Shown here: positions 46,322 through 55,728 of the stretch, piece by piece
How positions within the stretch are numbered: the first letter of the stretch is position 1
Layout: the number at the start of each line of letters is the position of its first letter
Assembly: GCF_000218565.1 (NCBI RefSeq)
Contig: NC_015684.1
Location: 1,922,001 to 1,986,000, forward strand
Source: Afipia carboxidovorans OM5
Lineage (GTDB): Bacteria; Pseudomonadota; Alphaproteobacteria; Rhizobiales; Xanthobacteraceae
Direction: 5' to 3'
DNA: 64,000 bases
Notes under the pieces: generated by a model
What the model was told of the DNA's origin: nothing
Seen by the model: the letters and a program-made list of their open reading frames with translations, nothing else
The model's database searches: none
Position numbers and translations under genes: made by a program

Positions 46322-46441
46322 CAAAACGCCCATTCCTTCTTCCCAACGAGAGCCGCGAAGAGTGCTGACATTTGGTCGCATCATCGCTATATCAGCCTCG
46401 CCCGGCACGTCCGGGCTTTTGGCGTTCACGAAAGGCAAGAC

Positions 46442-46732
46442 ATGTCCGCTTCCACGCGCTCCAGCCATGGTCTCGACGATCGGCGCAAGCGGCTGTTGTT
46501 CCGCTGCTGGCACCGGGGCACCAAGGAGATGGATTTCATCCTCGGCCGATTCGCGGATGCGCATATCGCGGATTTGAGTGAAGACGAGGTCGTGGATCTG
46601 GAGCGCTTGATCGAGTTGGCCGATCCGGACCTCTACAACGCCTTCAACGACAAGATCGTACTTGATCCTGTCTACGCCGACGGAATTTTCCGGCGCATCA
46701 AGGCCTTCACCGGTAGCGGAACGCCGGCATGA
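46442..46732 (+). CDS. sdhE: FAD assembly factor SdhE (SDHAF2 family)
   Basis: SdhE promotes covalent attachment of FAD to succinate dehydrogenase subunit SdhA. The 96-residue product has the conserved 'CWHRGTKEMD', which includes the RGxxE motif that is essential in the family, and 'LSEDEVVDLERLIELAD'. Its stop overlaps the mfd start by four bases. ATG 46442 follows AAGG by about seven bases. Confidence 0.95.
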   Translation: MSASTRSSHGLDDRRKRLLFRCWHRGTKEMDFILGRFADAHIADLSEDEVVDLERLIELADPDLYNAFNDKIVLDPVYADGIFRRIKAFTGSGTPA

Positions 46733-49700
46733 AGTCGCCCGTCCAATCGCCGGCCGCGCTGCTGACGCCCGGCCGCGCCATCACGCTCGCCAACACCGCG
46801 GAAGGTGCGGAGGGGCTGATCGTCGCTGATCTCGCCCGTGCGGTTGCCGCGCGGAAGGAAGCGCCGCCCGTCAGTCTTGCGGTGCTGTGCCGCCATACCG
46901 CGCGGATGGCGCAGCTGACCCGTGCGCTCGAATTCTTCGCGCCCGATGTGGCGGTGATGCAGTTTCCCGCGTGGGACTGCCAACCTTATGACCGCGTCTC
47001 GCCGCATGGCGGGATTCTCGCGCAGCGGCTGACCACGCTCGCACGTCTTTCTCGCCTTAGAGGCGGGGACAAGCCGCTCGTGGTGCTGACCAGCGTCAAC
47101 GCCATCGTGCAGCGCGTGCCCTCGCGCGACGCCATGGCGGCGCAGGCACTCTCGGTTGCACCCGGACACCGCGTGCCGATGGACTCCATTACGGCCTGGC
47201 TCGAGCACAATGGCTACAGCCGCACCTCGACGGTGCGTGAGCCGGGCGAGTATGCCGTGCGTGGCGGCATTCTGGACCTTTTTCCGGCGGGCCTCGACCA
47301 GCCGGTGCGGTTTGATTTCTTCGGCGACACGCTGGAGTCGATCCGCACCTTCGATGCCGAGACGCAGCGCACGCTGCTCGACATGCGTGCGCTCGATCTT
47401 GTGCCGGTGTCGGAATTCCAGTTGACGACCGAAACCATCCGCCGCTTCCGGATGGGTTACGTTGCGCAGTTCGGGGCACCGGACCGCGACGATCAGCTTT
47501 ACGAAGCGGTCAGCGAAGGCCGCCGCCATCCCGGCATGGAGCATTGGCAGCCGCTGTTCACCGAGCGGATGGATACGCTGTTCGACTATCTCGGGGGCAC
47601 GCCGTTTGCAATCGAGGCGCAGGCTGAAGATGCCGTGCGCGAACGCTTCTCCCAGATCAATGACTATTACGAAGCCCGGCGCGAGGCGATGGAGCAACCC
47701 GGTGGCGGCGCGATCTACAAGCCTCTGCCGCCCGACAAGCTCTATCTGTCCGAGAACGAATGGAGCGAGCGGCTCACCACGCAACCGCTTGCGCGCATGA
47801 CGCCGTTCGCGATGCCGGAAGGTGAGGGCGTTATCGACGTCGGAGCAAAGGCCGGTCGCGATTTTGCTCCCGAGCGCGCCGACACGTCTGTCAATGTGTT
47901 TGCGGCCGTGGTTTCCCACGTCAATCAGTTGCACGCTGCGCGCAAGAAGGTCGTGGTGGCGCTGTGGAGCGAAGGCTCGCGCGAGCGCATGGCGAGCATG
48001 CTGAAGGACCACAAGCTGGTCCCGCTCACCAACGTCAATACCTGGCGGATGGTGCAGGCGACGCCCCGCAACGAAACGATGCTCGCGGTGCTCGGCCTCG
48101 ACTCCGGATTTGAGACCGACGGCGTCGCGCTCATCACCGAGCAGGACATTCTCGGCGACCGCTTGGTCCGTGCGCGCAAGGCGAGCCGCAAGGTCGAGAA
48201 CTTCATTTCCGAGGTCACGTCGCTTGCGACCGGCGATCTCGTTGTCCACGTCGAGCACGGCATCGGCCGTTACATCGGCCTGCAGACGCTTGAAGTCTCC
48301 GGAGCGCCGCACGATTGCCTCGAACTGCACTACGCCAACAACGCGAAGCTTTATCTGCCGGTCGAGAACATCGAGCTGTTGTCGCGCTACGGCGCGGAAG
48401 GTGCCGGCGTCGAACTCGACAGGCTCGGTGGCGGCGGTTGGCAGGCACGCAAGGCGAAGCTCAAGAACCGCATTCGTGAGATTGCGGGCGACCTCATCAA
48501 AATCGCGGCCGAACGGCAATTGCACGAGGCGCCGAAATTTCCGCTGCATCAGGGACTTTACGACGAATTCTGCGCACGCTTCCCGCATGACGAGACGGAG
48601 GACCAGCTCACCGCGATCAATGCTTCGCTCGATGATCTCAATGCCGGCAAGCCGATGGATCGCCTGATCTGCGGCGACGTCGGTTTCGGCAAGACCGAAG
48701 TGGCGTTGCGCGCGGCTTTTGCTGTTGCGATGGAAGGTCGTCAGGTCGCCGTGGTGGTGCCGACGACGCTGCTTGCGCGCCAGCATGCGAAGAACTTCAC
48801 CGACCGATTTCGAGGTTTCCCGGTCAAGATCGCGCAAGCCTCGCGCCTCGTCAGCGCCAAGGAGTTGCGCGAGACCAAGAAGGGGCTTGCAGAAGGAAAT
48901 ATCGACATCGTCGTCGGTACCCACGCGCTTCTCGGCAAAACCATCAAGTTCAAGAATCTTGGCCTCATCATCGTCGATGAGGAGCAGCATTTCGGCGTGT
49001 CGCATAAGGAGCGGCTGAAGCAGTTGCGCGCCGAGGTGCATGTGCTGACGCTGTCGGCAACGCCGATCCCGCGGACGCTGCAACTGGCACTGACCGGTGT
49101 GCGCGATCTTTCGATCATCGCTTCGCCACCGGTTGACCGTCTCGCGGTGCGCACCTTCGTTGCGCCATTCGATCCGCTGATGATCCGTGAGGCGCTGTTG
49201 CGCGAGCGTTATCGCGGTGGTCAGGCGTTCTATGTCTGTCCGCGTATCGAGGACCTCGCGGAAGCCAAGGACTTCCTCGACAAGAACGTGCCGGAAATGA
49301 AGGTCGCAGTCGCGCATGGTCAGATGGCGCCGGGTGTCATCGAGGACATCATGTCCGCGTTCTACGACGGCAAGTTCGACATTCTGCTCTCGACCACCAT
49401 CGTAGAATCCGGCCTCGACATTCCGAACGCCAACACCCTGATTGTGCATCGTGCCGATATGTTCGGCCTCGCGCAGCTTTATCAGCTGCGGGGCCGTGTC
49501 GGGCGCTCGAAGCTGCGGGCCTATGCGCTGTTCACGCTGCCTGCGCAGCGCAAGATCACGGCGCAGGCGGAGCGGCGGTTGAAGGTGCTGCAGTCGCTGG
49601 AAAACCTTGGTGCCGGATTCCAGTTGGCTTCGCACGATCTCGACATTCGTGGGGCAGGCAATCTTCTCGGCGAAGAGCAGTCAGGTCACATCAAGGAAGT

Positions 49701-50244
49701 TGGCTTCGAGCTCTACCAGCAGATGCTGGAGGAGGAGATTCTCAATCTCAAGGCCGGCGTGTCCGCACCTGCGGAAGATCGCTGGTCGCCGCAGATCATG
49801 CTCGGCATGCCGGTGCTTATTCCCGAAGACTATGTGTCCGACCTTGCGGTGCGGCTGTCGCTCTATCGCCGTCTGGCGGATTTCGAAACCGACGAGGAGA
49901 TCGCCGATTTCGGCGCGGAGATGCGCGATCGTTTTGGCCCGCTGCCGGACGAAGTGCGCTTCCTCTTCAAGCTTGCATCGATCAAGAACTACTGTCGTCG
50001 CGCCAACATCGAGAAACTCGATGCCGGACCGAAGGGAGCTTCGATCAGCTTCCGCGACAACAAGTTCGCCGAGCCCGAGCGGCTTGTCTATTTCATCCGG
50101 CAATATGGGCAGGCGGCAAAGGTGCGGCCCGACATGAAGGTGGTATTCCTGCAGGATTGGGATACGCCGGAGGCGCGCATGGAAGGTGTGACGGATATCC
50201 TGCATCAACTCGCCGACCTTGCGGAAGGCCGCAAGGCAGCGTGA
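46729..50244 (+). CDS. mfd: Transcription-repair coupling factor Mfd
   Basis: Mfd displaces stalled RNA polymerase and recruits UvrA. The 1171-residue product has the UvrB-like N-terminal part, the RNA-polymerase-interacting domain near residues 490-560 ('GDLVVHVEHGIGRYIGLQ'), the P-loop 'GDVGFGKTEVALRAAF', 'VDEEQHFGV', 'QLRGRVGRSK' and the C-terminal domain. It is translationally coupled to sdhE. Together with uvrA and recG the window carries three genes of damage response. Confidence 0.98.
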   Translation: MKSPVQSPAALLTPGRAITLANTAEGAEGLIVADLARAVAARKEAPPVSLAVLCRHTARMAQLTRALEFFAPDVAVMQFPAWDCQPYDRVSPHGGILAQRLTTLARLSRLRGGDKPLVVLTSVNAIVQRVPSRDAMAAQALSVAPGHRVPMDSITAWLEHNGYSRTSTVREPGEYAVRGGILDLFPAGLDQPVRFDFFGDTLESIRTFDAETQRTLLDMRALDLVPVSEFQLTTETIRRFRMGYVAQFGAPDRDDQLYEAVSEGRRHPGMEHWQPLFTERMDTLFDYLGGTPFAIEAQAEDAVRERFSQINDYYEARREAMEQPGGGAIYKPLPPDKLYLSENEWSERLTTQPLARMTPFAMPEGEGVIDVGAKAGRDFAPERADTSVNVFAAVVSHVNQLHAARKKVVVALWSEGSRERMASMLKDHKLVPLTNVNTWRMVQATPRNETMLAVLGLDSGFETDGVALITEQDILGDRLVRARKASRKVENFISEVTSLATGDLVVHVEHGIGRYIGLQTLEVSGAPHDCLELHYANNAKLYLPVENIELLSRYGAEGAGVELDRLGGGGWQARKAKLKNRIREIAGDLIKIAAERQLHEAPKFPLHQGLYDEFCARFPHDETEDQLTAINASLDDLNAGKPMDRLICGDVGFGKTEVALRAAFAVAMEGRQVAVVVPTTLLARQHAKNFTDRFRGFPVKIAQASRLVSAKELRETKKGLAEGNIDIVVGTHALLGKTIKFKNLGLIIVDEEQHFGVSHKERLKQLRAEVHVLTLSATPIPRTLQLALTGVRDLSIIASPPVDRLAVRTFVAPFDPLMIREALLRERYRGGQAFYVCPRIEDLAEAKDFLDKNVPEMKVAVAHGQMAPGVIEDIMSAFYDGKFDILLSTTIVESGLDIPNANTLIVHRADMFGLAQLYQLRGRVGRSKLRAYALFTLPAQRKITAQAERRLKVLQSLENLGAGFQLASHDLDIRGAGNLLGEEQSGHIKEVGFELYQQMLEEEILNLKAGVSAPAEDRWSPQIMLGMPVLIPEDYVSDLAVRLSLYRRLADFETDEEIADFGAEMRDRFGPLPDEVRFLFKLASIKNYCRRANIEKLDAGPKGASISFRDNKFAEPERLVYFIRQYGQAAKVRPDMKVVFLQDWDTPEARMEGVTDILHQLADLAEGRKAA

Positions 50245-50298
50245 GATCAGTCAGCAAGCAGGGCGGCTTGCTTCCACAAGCCGCCCCATAGGTAAGGC

Positions 50299-50733
50299 TT
50301 AGCTGTCCGGATACTTGAATTCCGGCGCGCTCTTCATCGCTTCCTTGGTGGTGTTCATCGTGGCCTTCCACTTCTTGCTGGCCTGGTCGTAGGTGACCTG
50401 CACAGCAGAAGGCGAAACCGCAACGTAACGCTCACCGACGCCGAGGAAGCCGCCGACCGACAGGATTAGCGCCTGCACCTGATCGCCCTTGCTGATGGCG
50501 ATGTCGGAGATCTCGCCGACCGATTCATTGTTCTGGTTGTAGACGTTCAAGCCTTTCAGCTTGGATGTGAACATCTCGTCGTTCGAGACGCGCGCAAACG
50601 TCACAGCAGACGGTGCGCTGCCCGTGGTTGCGGCAGGCGCGGGCGCGGTCGTCGCAGGGCTCGTCGTCGATTGGGCGAAGGCCGGTGCAGCGATCAGGGC
50701 CGCGGACAAACCAAGCAATACAGCTTTCTTCAT
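50299..50733 (-). CDS. Exported PRC-barrel domain protein
   Basis: A 144-residue protein with a signal peptide (MKKAVLLGLSAALIAAPAFAQ), a Thr/Ala/Pro linker and a PRC-barrel domain ('LKGLNVYNQNNESVGEISD'). PRC barrels bind other proteins or RNA; exported ones are common in Rhizobiales and their role is unknown. ATG 50733 has GAGGAGG seven bases upstream. Convergent with mfd. Confidence 0.9.
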   Translation of the reverse strand: MKKAVLLGLSAALIAAPAFAQSTTSPATTAPAPAATTGSAPSAVTFARVSNDEMFTSKLKGLNVYNQNNESVGEISDIAISKGDQVQALILSVGGFLGVGERYVAVSPSAVQVTYDQASKKWKATMNTTKEAMKSAPEFKYPDS

Positions 50734-50810
50734 GGGAAACCTCCTCAATGGCTTTGACGAGGGCCCAATGCGGAGGAGTTGTGTTCGTTCCTTGCCGAAC
50801 TCCGGCGTTT

Positions 50811-52046
50811 TTATGATGCGGCCTGCGCGTCGGCGAGATGTAGCCGTGCAAGGATCGAATCGCCGGTGTCGTTCGGCATCAGCGTGCTCAGCGAAACATC
50901 GGCCGCGAGACGGCCGGTTGCCTTGGGGCCCACCGCTGTCTGCTTGAGCACGCTCGCGAGACGGCGTGAGATCATGCGCGCGTTGTCGAGGCTGGTTCCC
51001 TGGAACACGACGACGATGGAGCCATCGCCTTGCAAGGTCGCGATATCCATCCGCCGCATCAACTGGCCGATGATACGGGCGGCGTCGTAACGTGAGCGAT
51101 CCTGTCGTGTCGTGAAGGTGAAACGTGCAACGGACAATCCAGCTCCTTGCGCCTGTGCATCCTCGACGAGGCGCGAGAGGTCGCGCAGGAACGCCGCCTC
51201 GGTGAGAAGCCCCGTGCGCGGGTCTAGCATCCCTCCAGCTTCGATTGAGCGTGAAGCACGATTGAGCCGTGCCTCGAATGCCTTCTGCCGGATCAGCGGC
51301 GCGGCAATGGCGACGACGTCAGCCGCTTCGGGGACAATCTCGAGGTTGGGCAGGTCGTAAGGCTCGGGTGAAATTGGCGTGCTCGAAACGACGACAGGCA
51401 GGTTGCGGTAGCGCGAGTCCTCCGAGAGTACGAGCAGGAAAGCGTCGACCACGCGCGGCGTGAAGCCGCCGCCGATGATGATGCCGTCAAGCGAGCGCGC
51501 ATTGAGATGCTTTGCAGCCTGTTCGATGCTGAGTGCGCCGATCACGCCCATCCGTTCGCCAAGTGCAACGGAAAGCGCGGGGAAAGAGTTGCCGCGCCCG
51601 ACGAGAAGCACGCTCGCATCCTGCAGCGGATCATCGGTCGGCATCTGCAATTCTGTGAGGCGCGTGTCGCGTGCGCGACGCAACACGGTTGAATGGAGGG
51701 AGCGCACCCTGAGTGCAGCGTTGAGGCGATCGGCAACACGATGTGCGCCGCGGCCGCCGATGTCGGTGAGCGGTAGTGCATTGTTCGGCAAAGGCAGCGT
51801 CGGATCGAGTGCGATCAGCGGAACGTAAGGGCTCAGGATTTCGACGCGGCGGGCGATGTCCTCGAATGCCACTTCGTCACGTGGGCCAACAGCCAGCACC
51901 GCGCACGGTTTCACTCGTGCAATCGCAGTGGCCGCTTCCTGCCAGTCGCTGTCGACCACAGGAAAGAGCTTTGCTTTGGAGAGAGCCTTGTAAAGCGGTG
52001 CCGATGTTTTGTCGGCGATAACAACGATGGGGCCGGGCTGGGACAT
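50811..52046 (-). CDS. Degenerate GGDEF protein with two receiver-like domains
   Basis: The 411-residue product appears to have two receiver-like domains (about 1-115 and 143-250), a short helix and a GGDEF-type domain starting 'DPRTGLLTEAAFLRDL' at residue 275. Where an active cyclase has GGDEF, it reads 'GDGSI' at 340-344, so it cannot make cyclic di-GMP by the known mechanism. The first receiver lacks the usual acidic pair. It may act as a binding or scaffold protein. No partner gene is adjacent. Confidence 0.82.
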   Translation of the reverse strand: MSQPGPIVVIADKTSAPLYKALSKAKLFPVVDSDWQEAATAIARVKPCAVLAVGPRDEVAFEDIARRVEILSPYVPLIALDPTLPLPNNALPLTDIGGRGAHRVADRLNAALRVRSLHSTVLRRARDTRLTELQMPTDDPLQDASVLLVGRGNSFPALSVALGERMGVIGALSIEQAAKHLNARSLDGIIIGGGFTPRVVDAFLLVLSEDSRYRNLPVVVSSTPISPEPYDLPNLEIVPEAADVVAIAAPLIRQKAFEARLNRASRSIEAGGMLDPRTGLLTEAAFLRDLSRLVEDAQAQGAGLSVARFTFTTRQDRSRYDAARIIGQLMRRMDIATLQGDGSIVVVFQGTSLDNARMISRRLASVLKQTAVGPKATGRLAADVSLSTLMPNDTGDSILARLHLADAQAAS

Positions 52047-52144
52047 CTTGAACTCAGGTCACGAACACAACCATCATCCTACCGATGCGGCCTTAATGGG
52101 CCGTCAACGCCAGCGTTCATGAATCCGGAAAACGTAATGAATTC

Positions 52145-53665
52145 TTAGGCTTGCCGTTCGCGCTGACGAAATGCCTCAGTCATCAACGGGTTGAGGCCAA
52201 GCTCGGCCAGCGCGCCGCGGGCGCGCGCGTTTTCGTTTGAGCGGCCGGCAAGGCGGAAACCGTTGAGCGGATCGGGGAGGGCCATCATCACGGTGCCCGG
52301 TGCAAGCCGGCGCGCCCATTGTTCGAGGTCGTCTTCGCGGAAGCGGTAGCCGCCGACATTGGCGATGCCGGCCGGCGTGCCGGTCAGCATGATCTCGCCG
52401 TCCTGCCCCGTGCGCTTGGCAGGATAGCCGGTGTCGACATAGTCGGGAGGCATCTCGGGCGGCAACAGCGAGGTTTCCGTCTTGTGCGGCGGGCGATAGG
52501 CGGCGAGCGCCACCATCGGTCCGCGCAGGCCGAGCGTTCCTTTTGGCGTCAGCAGTAGTTCGCCCGCGCGCGACGTGTCCTGATGGGACTTGGCGGCGGT
52601 GAGCGTCATCGGTGCGGGCGTGCCGTCGTCCTGTCGGTTGAGCGCCAGCAGGCCCATTTCGGAAAACAGATAGACGTCCGTCAGTTTCGCTGAAGCGGTT
52701 TTCCATTCAGGGCTCGATGCCACGCGCTCGGGCGTGCGCCACAGCCCAATGACGTGACGCAGCGAGGGCTGCGCGTCGATCAATGCGGATTGCGCGCGGA
52801 GCGCCAGTTCGGCCGGTGCGATCAGCGTGTCGCACTCGCCCGCGCGGATTTGCTCGGCCAGCACCTGCGGATCGAACGGATGGTGCAGCCGCAACGCGCC
52901 GCCGGTGAGCAGCCACAGCACGATCGACGAGGCGAGGCCCGCGAAGGAAGACAGCAGTGCAGTGGTGACGATCTGTGCGCCCGGCGGCAGCGCGCTTTCC
53001 ATGAAGATCGCGAGACCGCCAGCGATCAGATTGACGTGGCTGCGCGGCACCGCAGTCATGCCAGCCTTGGTGATGTCGAACGATGCGATCGCCGCCTTGC
53101 GTGCGTTGATCGAGAGGTTGGGCGCGAACGCCTCGCGCTGCCGCCAGTCGAGCGGCGTCATGCCGTCGGGCAGGTCGCTGCCGAACCCCATCACATGCCG
53201 GATCGAGAAAGCCTCGGCCGCGGCGTGCATGGCGAGATCGGCGTGATCGATCAGTTCAATACGGCCTGTCGTGACGATGGCGCGGGCGCCGATGCGGTTC
53301 AGAGCCTCCGCAAGCTCCGCCTGACGCCAGAGCTGCGGCAGCAACGCCACCACGAGGCCGGCGCGCCAGGCCGCGAGCAACGTCAGCGGAAATTCGACCG
53401 TGTTGGCGAGCTGAACGGCAACGATTGAACCTGCCGGCAGGCCCGAGCGGATGAACTGCGAGGACAGCGAGGCAACCGCGATCTCGGCCTGCGCGTAGGT
53501 GAGTTCGACAGGCTCATCCCCGGTGATGCGGCGCTTGTTCGGAGGGTCGGCGAGCGCAAGCGCGTCGGGCGTCCGCTCGGCGGTGCGCGCGAACAAGTCG
53601 TACAGCGTCGGCGACCTGTCCGGCATCGATCCGTTGCTGTCGGGAGTGTCCGTCGTGTCGGTCAC
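52145..53665 (-). CDS. Acyl-CoA synthetase-fold (ANL) protein with degenerate AMP-binding motif
   Basis: The 506-residue product has the layout of AMP-binding ligases ('TLYDLFARTAERTPDALAL', 'LTYAQAEIAVASL' at the start). At the place of the P-loop (normally SGTTGxPK) it has 'DITKAGMTAVPRSHVNL', without Ser-Gly-Thr or the lysine, and the late 'TGD' is 'TGY'. Normal adenylation is doubtful. GTG 53665 is a tentative start; ATG 53626 is the alternative. Downstream of a peptide-binding-protein gene, 11 bases away. Confidence 0.78.
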   Translation of the reverse strand: MTDTTDTPDSNGSMPDRSPTLYDLFARTAERTPDALALADPPNKRRITGDEPVELTYAQAEIAVASLSSQFIRSGLPAGSIVAVQLANTVEFPLTLLAAWRAGLVVALLPQLWRQAELAEALNRIGARAIVTTGRIELIDHADLAMHAAAEAFSIRHVMGFGSDLPDGMTPLDWRQREAFAPNLSINARKAAIASFDITKAGMTAVPRSHVNLIAGGLAIFMESALPPGAQIVTTALLSSFAGLASSIVLWLLTGGALRLHHPFDPQVLAEQIRAGECDTLIAPAELALRAQSALIDAQPSLRHVIGLWRTPERVASSPEWKTASAKLTDVYLFSEMGLLALNRQDDGTPAPMTLTAAKSHQDTSRAGELLLTPKGTLGLRGPMVALAAYRPPHKTETSLLPPEMPPDYVDTGYPAKRTGQDGEIMLTGTPAGIANVGGYRFREDDLEQWARRLAPGTVMMALPDPLNGFRLAGRSNENARARGALAELGLNPLMTEAFRQRERQA

Positions 53666-53675
53666 GGGTACGCTT

Positions 53676-55475
53676 CTACGGGTTGGACCACCATGTTTCC
53701 GGAAGATAACCGGAAAGCGAGGCACGAGAAGGAGACTTTATACGATTCCACCGCGCGATCCATTGTGCGGGCGCGTTGTACAGTGGAATTGCGTAGGCCC
53801 CGGACATCAGGGCGCGGTCGAGCGCACGCACCGCATCGACAAAGCCTGGCCGCTCGCGTGCCTCCAGCATGGCCTGAATGGTGGCGTCGATCGCGGGATC
53901 GCGTGCGCCCATGTAATTGCGGGTGCCGGGCGTCTCGGCGGCCTGCGAGCCCCAGTAGAATGCCTGCTCGTTGCCGGGCGAAAGCGACTGGTCCCAGCGG
54001 TTCTGCAGCATGTCGAAGTCGTAGCCGAGACGGCGCTGGTCGAACTGCACGGCATCGACGACCCGCACCGTGACCTCGATCCCGGCACGCTTGAGATCGC
54101 GGGCATAGGCAAGTGCAATCCGCTCCTGATCGCGGGTGCTGGCGAGAATTTCAAAGGTCAGCGGCTCGCCGGTCGCCTCCCGTCGCAGATGCGTTCCCTT
54201 GAGGGTGAAGCCGGCCTCCTTGAGAAGCTTGAGTGCCGTGCGCAGTGTCTCCCGGTCGCGGCCGGAGCCGTCACTGACGGGGAGGTGGTAGCGCCCTTCC
54301 ATGACCTCGGGCCGGACGCTTGTGGCATAGGGCGCGAGAATCTCGCGCTCACGCGCGGAGGCGGGGCGACCTTCGGCGGAGAGCTCCGAGCCCGCGAAGA
54401 AGCTCGGCGAGCGGGTGTAGAGACCGAAGAAGTAGTTGCGGTTGACCCACTCGAAATCGAACAAGAGCGTCAGGGCCTGCCGAACGCGGATATCGGCAAA
54501 CACCGGGCGGCGGGTGTTGAACACCAGAAATTCGGAGGGGCGCGGCGTGCCCGGCACGATGGTGTCGCGGATCACCTCGCCCGAGCGTGCCGCTGTGAAA
54601 TCGTAGCCCTCGTGCCAGCGCAAAGGCTCATTCTCGACCCGGAAGTCGTAGAGCCCGCGCTTGAACGCCTCGAAGGCGCCATTGGCCTCGCGGTAGAAGT
54701 CGAGCCTCACCTCATCGAAATTCCATAGGCCCCTGTTCACCGGCAGGTCGCGCCCCCAATAGTCCGGGTTGCGCGTCAGCGTGACGCTGGCGCCGGGCCG
54801 GACCTCGGTGACGCGGTAGGGCCCCGAGCCGAGCGGTGCAGTCATCGAGGTTTCCTCGAACGTCTCCGGGTTGACGGCGCGCTCGGAAAAGATCGGCATC
54901 AGCCCAAGGATCAGCGGCAGTTCCCGGTCGGCCTCGCCACCGAAATCGAAGCGGATGGTTTGCTCGTCGACGACGCGCGCTTCCTTCACCTTGGCGTAGT
55001 AGAGCCGGTGGTTGGGGCGGCCCCGATCGCGCAGAAGCTGCCAGGAGAAGGCGACATCCTGCGCCCGCACCAGCGTGCCGTCGGAGAACCGGGCCGCCGG
55101 ATTGATGTGGAAAGTGGCGAAGCTGCGGGTATCGTCGGTATCGATGCGATCGGCGAGCAGCCCGTAGAGCGAGAACGGCTCGTCGTTGTTGCGCGCCATC
55201 AGGCTCTCGACGACGTAGCCGCGGACTTGCTGCACCGCGATACCTTTGACGATGAACGGGTTCAGGCTGTCGAAGCTGCCGAGCAGGCCGAAGATCAGAC
55301 GCCCGCCTTTCGGAGCATCTGGATTGGCATAGGCCAGATTCTTAAAGTCGTTTGGAAGTGCCGGGGTGCCATGCATGGCGATCGCCGGGGCAGGTTCTGC
55401 CCACGCCTGCGGGCATGCAAGGAAGGCTGCAATGGCAAGCAGGCTCAGAAAACGGCGGGGCGAGGGAGAAATCAT
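53676..55475 (-). CDS. Extracellular solute-binding protein, family 5 (YejA-like)
   Basis: The 599-residue product has a signal peptide (MISPSPRRFLSLLAIAAFLACPQAWA) and the family 5 fold with 'GKGGRLIFGLLGSFDSLNPF'-like start (here DAPKGGRLIFGLLGSFD) and 'TRNPDYWGRDLPVNRG'. It would capture peptides or similar solutes for an ABC importer, most like YejA. No permease or ATPase gene is adjacent, so it is an orphan or works with a distant system. The ANL-fold gene follows closely. Confidence 0.92.
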   Translation of the reverse strand: MISPSPRRFLSLLAIAAFLACPQAWAEPAPAIAMHGTPALPNDFKNLAYANPDAPKGGRLIFGLLGSFDSLNPFIVKGIAVQQVRGYVVESLMARNNDEPFSLYGLLADRIDTDDTRSFATFHINPAARFSDGTLVRAQDVAFSWQLLRDRGRPNHRLYYAKVKEARVVDEQTIRFDFGGEADRELPLILGLMPIFSERAVNPETFEETSMTAPLGSGPYRVTEVRPGASVTLTRNPDYWGRDLPVNRGLWNFDEVRLDFYREANGAFEAFKRGLYDFRVENEPLRWHEGYDFTAARSGEVIRDTIVPGTPRPSEFLVFNTRRPVFADIRVRQALTLLFDFEWVNRNYFFGLYTRSPSFFAGSELSAEGRPASAREREILAPYATSVRPEVMEGRYHLPVSDGSGRDRETLRTALKLLKEAGFTLKGTHLRREATGEPLTFEILASTRDQERIALAYARDLKRAGIEVTVRVVDAVQFDQRRLGYDFDMLQNRWDQSLSPGNEQAFYWGSQAAETPGTRNYMGARDPAIDATIQAMLEARERPGFVDAVRALDRALMSGAYAIPLYNAPAQWIARWNRIKSPSRASLSGYLPETWWSNP

Positions 55476-55728
55476 CTGGTCCCGTAGTCCTTGCGATTCG
55501 CAGGCGGCAAAGGGACGCTACCATGGACGCCTGGGCAATTTCGGGAACGGGATGGAAAACCAAAAATCGTTGTCGGCATTGATCTTTTCGTCTGCCGTTG
55601 TAAGAAGGCGGGCGATTCCGATCAGTTGCGTGCGCTGTCACGCATCTGCCTCATTTGGCTCCGAGACAGCGCCGACCGGCGACGCTCTCAGTGAGGGTGG
55701 CAGCGCTTAGTCAGAAAGGGTTTTCACT

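Noticed and set aside
46672..49635. A 987-codon open frame on the minus strand opposite mfd
   Set aside because: It mirrors the codons of mfd in GC-rich DNA, shows no domain, and the plus strand codes a complete Mfd.
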